This document shows positions 63,275 through 64,000 of a stretch of DNA of 64,000 bases, piece after piece; the first letter of the stretch is position 1; each line of letters starts with the position of its first letter. Under the pieces are notes generated by a model, which saw only the letters and a list, made by a program, of their open reading frames with translations, was not told where the DNA came from and searched no databases. The DNA is from Spiroplasma endosymbiont of Clivina fossor (GTDB taxonomy: Bacteria > Bacillota_I > Bacilli_A > Mycoplasmatales > Nriv7). Position numbers and translations under genes: made by a program. The stretch lies in the NCBI RefSeq assembly GCF_964031115.1, contig NZ_OZ035006.1:248001-312000 (forward strand), written 5' to 3'.

Positions 63275-63424
63275 TTTTTAAAAAACCCTCTTGTACTTGT
63301 CATAAGTCTGTGGTATATTACAACCTTTTTTAAAAAACCTCTTGTGTTTGTCATAAGTCTGTGGTATATTACAACCTTTTTTAAAAAACCTCTTGTGTTT
63401 GTCATAAGTCTGTGGTATATTACA
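63275..63424 (+). repeat. Triple 51-bp repeat, each with a promoter
   Basis: Three head-to-tail units. Each carries TTGTGT (TTGTAC in the first), an exact 17-bp spacer and TATATT preceded by TGTGG: 63291-63319, 63342-63370, 63393-63421. This is the promoter seen once at the end of P1. All read rightwards out of P2. Confidence 0.8.
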
Positions 63425-63443
63425 AGATTGCTAATTTTTTGTA
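63425..63443. repeat. Right boundary repeat of the tandem prophage
   Basis: AGATTGCTAATTTTTTGTA, then chromosomal AATCACACAC. It lacks the GAAACCA extension of the other two copies. Confidence 0.72.
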
Positions 63444-63612
63444 AATCACACACAGTTATTAGACTATGCTTCTCTTAATTGATTTCATCATACCATATTT
63501 TGTATTATTAAAATTAAAAAAAAAAAATTAATTTTATTCACAATAAAAAATATTTAATTAAAAATTAACCAAATTAAAAAATTTTTCACGAGTTTCTATG
63601 TTTTTTAAATAA

Positions 63613-63779
63613 TTATTTTGCAATAATAAATTTATTTAAAGTTTCAAATGGAGTTTTGTAATTCAAGCTTTTATGTTTTCGCTTGAAATTATAAAATGCG
63701 TACCACTCATTTAAATGAATTTGTAATTGTTTAACATCAAATTTTATTTCAAAACCACATTTTTTAAACCAAAATAAAC
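63613..63779 (-). pseudogene. DDE transposase, C-terminal fragment
   Basis: About 55 residues ending HLNEWYAFYNFKRKHKSLNY-KTPFETLNKFIIAK, the end of an rve-core transposase like those of the phages but of another subtype. Cut on its 5' side by IS1595 copy H. Confidence 0.75.
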
Positions 63780-64000
63780 TTTTAATTTTGTCGAAAACTC
63801 TTGATATTTATTGAATATACTTAATTTTAGGTATATTTTTAATATGATAGAGGTGGATAATAATTATGGAAAAAATAATTCAAGAACTAGTAAATACTTT
63901 AACAGATGATCAATTTTTAGAATTTTATGAAAAAGTCAAACAACAAGCAGAATTAATAAAAAAACAAAAACGTTTAAATGAAATTGATCAAAAATTTAGA
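63780..64000 (+). mobile_element. IS1595-like element, copy H (runs off window end)
   Basis: Left terminal repeat TTTTAATTTTG at 63780. The probable target sequence on the left is AAATAAAC. Confidence 0.9.
63867..64000 (+). CDS. IS1595-like transposase, partial (N-terminus)
   Basis: First 44 codons, identical to the intact copies, behind GAGGTGG. Confidence 0.85.

Larger units (their letters stand above)
53968..63424 (+). mobile_element. Plectrovirus prophage P2 (8.4 kb without IS5)
   Basis: Second unit of the tandem array in the same direction as P1. It has the full morphogenesis set, adsorption gene, lipoprotein, transposase and an extra reverse-strand secreted protein, but no Rep. An IS5 copy lies near its left end. 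Confidence 0.85.

Noticed and set aside
63275-63424. Regular 51-bp repeats resembling a small CRISPR array
   Set aside because: The units are tandem copies without variable spacers, and each is a phage promoter also found once at the end of P1. There are no cas genes.

Overview
The window reads as a Spiroplasma chromosome, most likely of the S. citri group. Nearly every long gene is closed only if TGA is read as tryptophan (code 4). The DNA is very AT-rich, and it carries three blocks of SpV1-type plectrovirus genes (HUH Rep, Zot-like ATPase, tiny hydrophobic coat proteins, DDE transposase). All CDS coordinates below assume TGA = Trp.

Layout. 1-3.1 kb: a MATE-type exporter gene cut up by one IS1595-like and two IS5-like insertions. 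3.2-15.4 kb: housekeeping genes pnp, an EIIB-like membrane protein, nadK, trpS, a HAD phosphatase, thrS and pyk, with a three-level nested IS (IS5 in IS5 in IS1595) between nadK and trpS. 15.5-21.1 kb: an IS graveyard (IS1595, a second IS5 type, IS5, IS256, and a repeat family with GGTCGCG ends). 21.1-28.5 kb: a YfcC-type carrier, rplU-prp-rpmA, an IS1595 copy, an AbgT-type carrier and a frameshifted pepV. 28.6-34.2 kb: further IS1595, IS256, IS5 and IS3 material. 34.3-38.4 kb: a reversed, incomplete plectrovirus module (called P0 here). 39.0-45.9 kb: the chaperone regulon hrcA-grpE-dnaK-dnaJ and clpB, each with a CIRCE-like operator. 46.0-63.4 kb: two plectrovirus genomes in direct tandem, P1 (7.9 kb) and P2 (8.4 kb after removing an IS5), bounded by three copies of a 19-26 bp direct repeat. 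The array starts 4 bp upstream of the clpB -35 box. The window ends in another IS1595 copy.

How it fits together. The three phage blocks share a morphogenesis cassette in constant order: small membrane proteins, coat protein, Zot-like ATPase and two more membrane proteins. P1 and P2 follow this with a large secreted, C-terminally anchored adsorption-type protein, a lipoprotein and a transposase. Only P1 has a recognisable Rep, preceded by three DnaA-box-like sites. P0 and P2 instead start with an unrelated 108-109 aa gene behind AACTAAGTTA repeats.

The most interesting signal is the lipoprotein gene next to each adsorption gene. It is a lipid-anchored copy of the N-terminal ~97 residues of its own phage's adsorption protein. 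The copy is 100% identical in P1 and differs only by three silent changes in P2, yet the same domain differs strongly between P1 and P2. This is what a self-matched superinfection-exclusion decoy would look like.

No tRNA, rRNA or CRISPR array was recognised.
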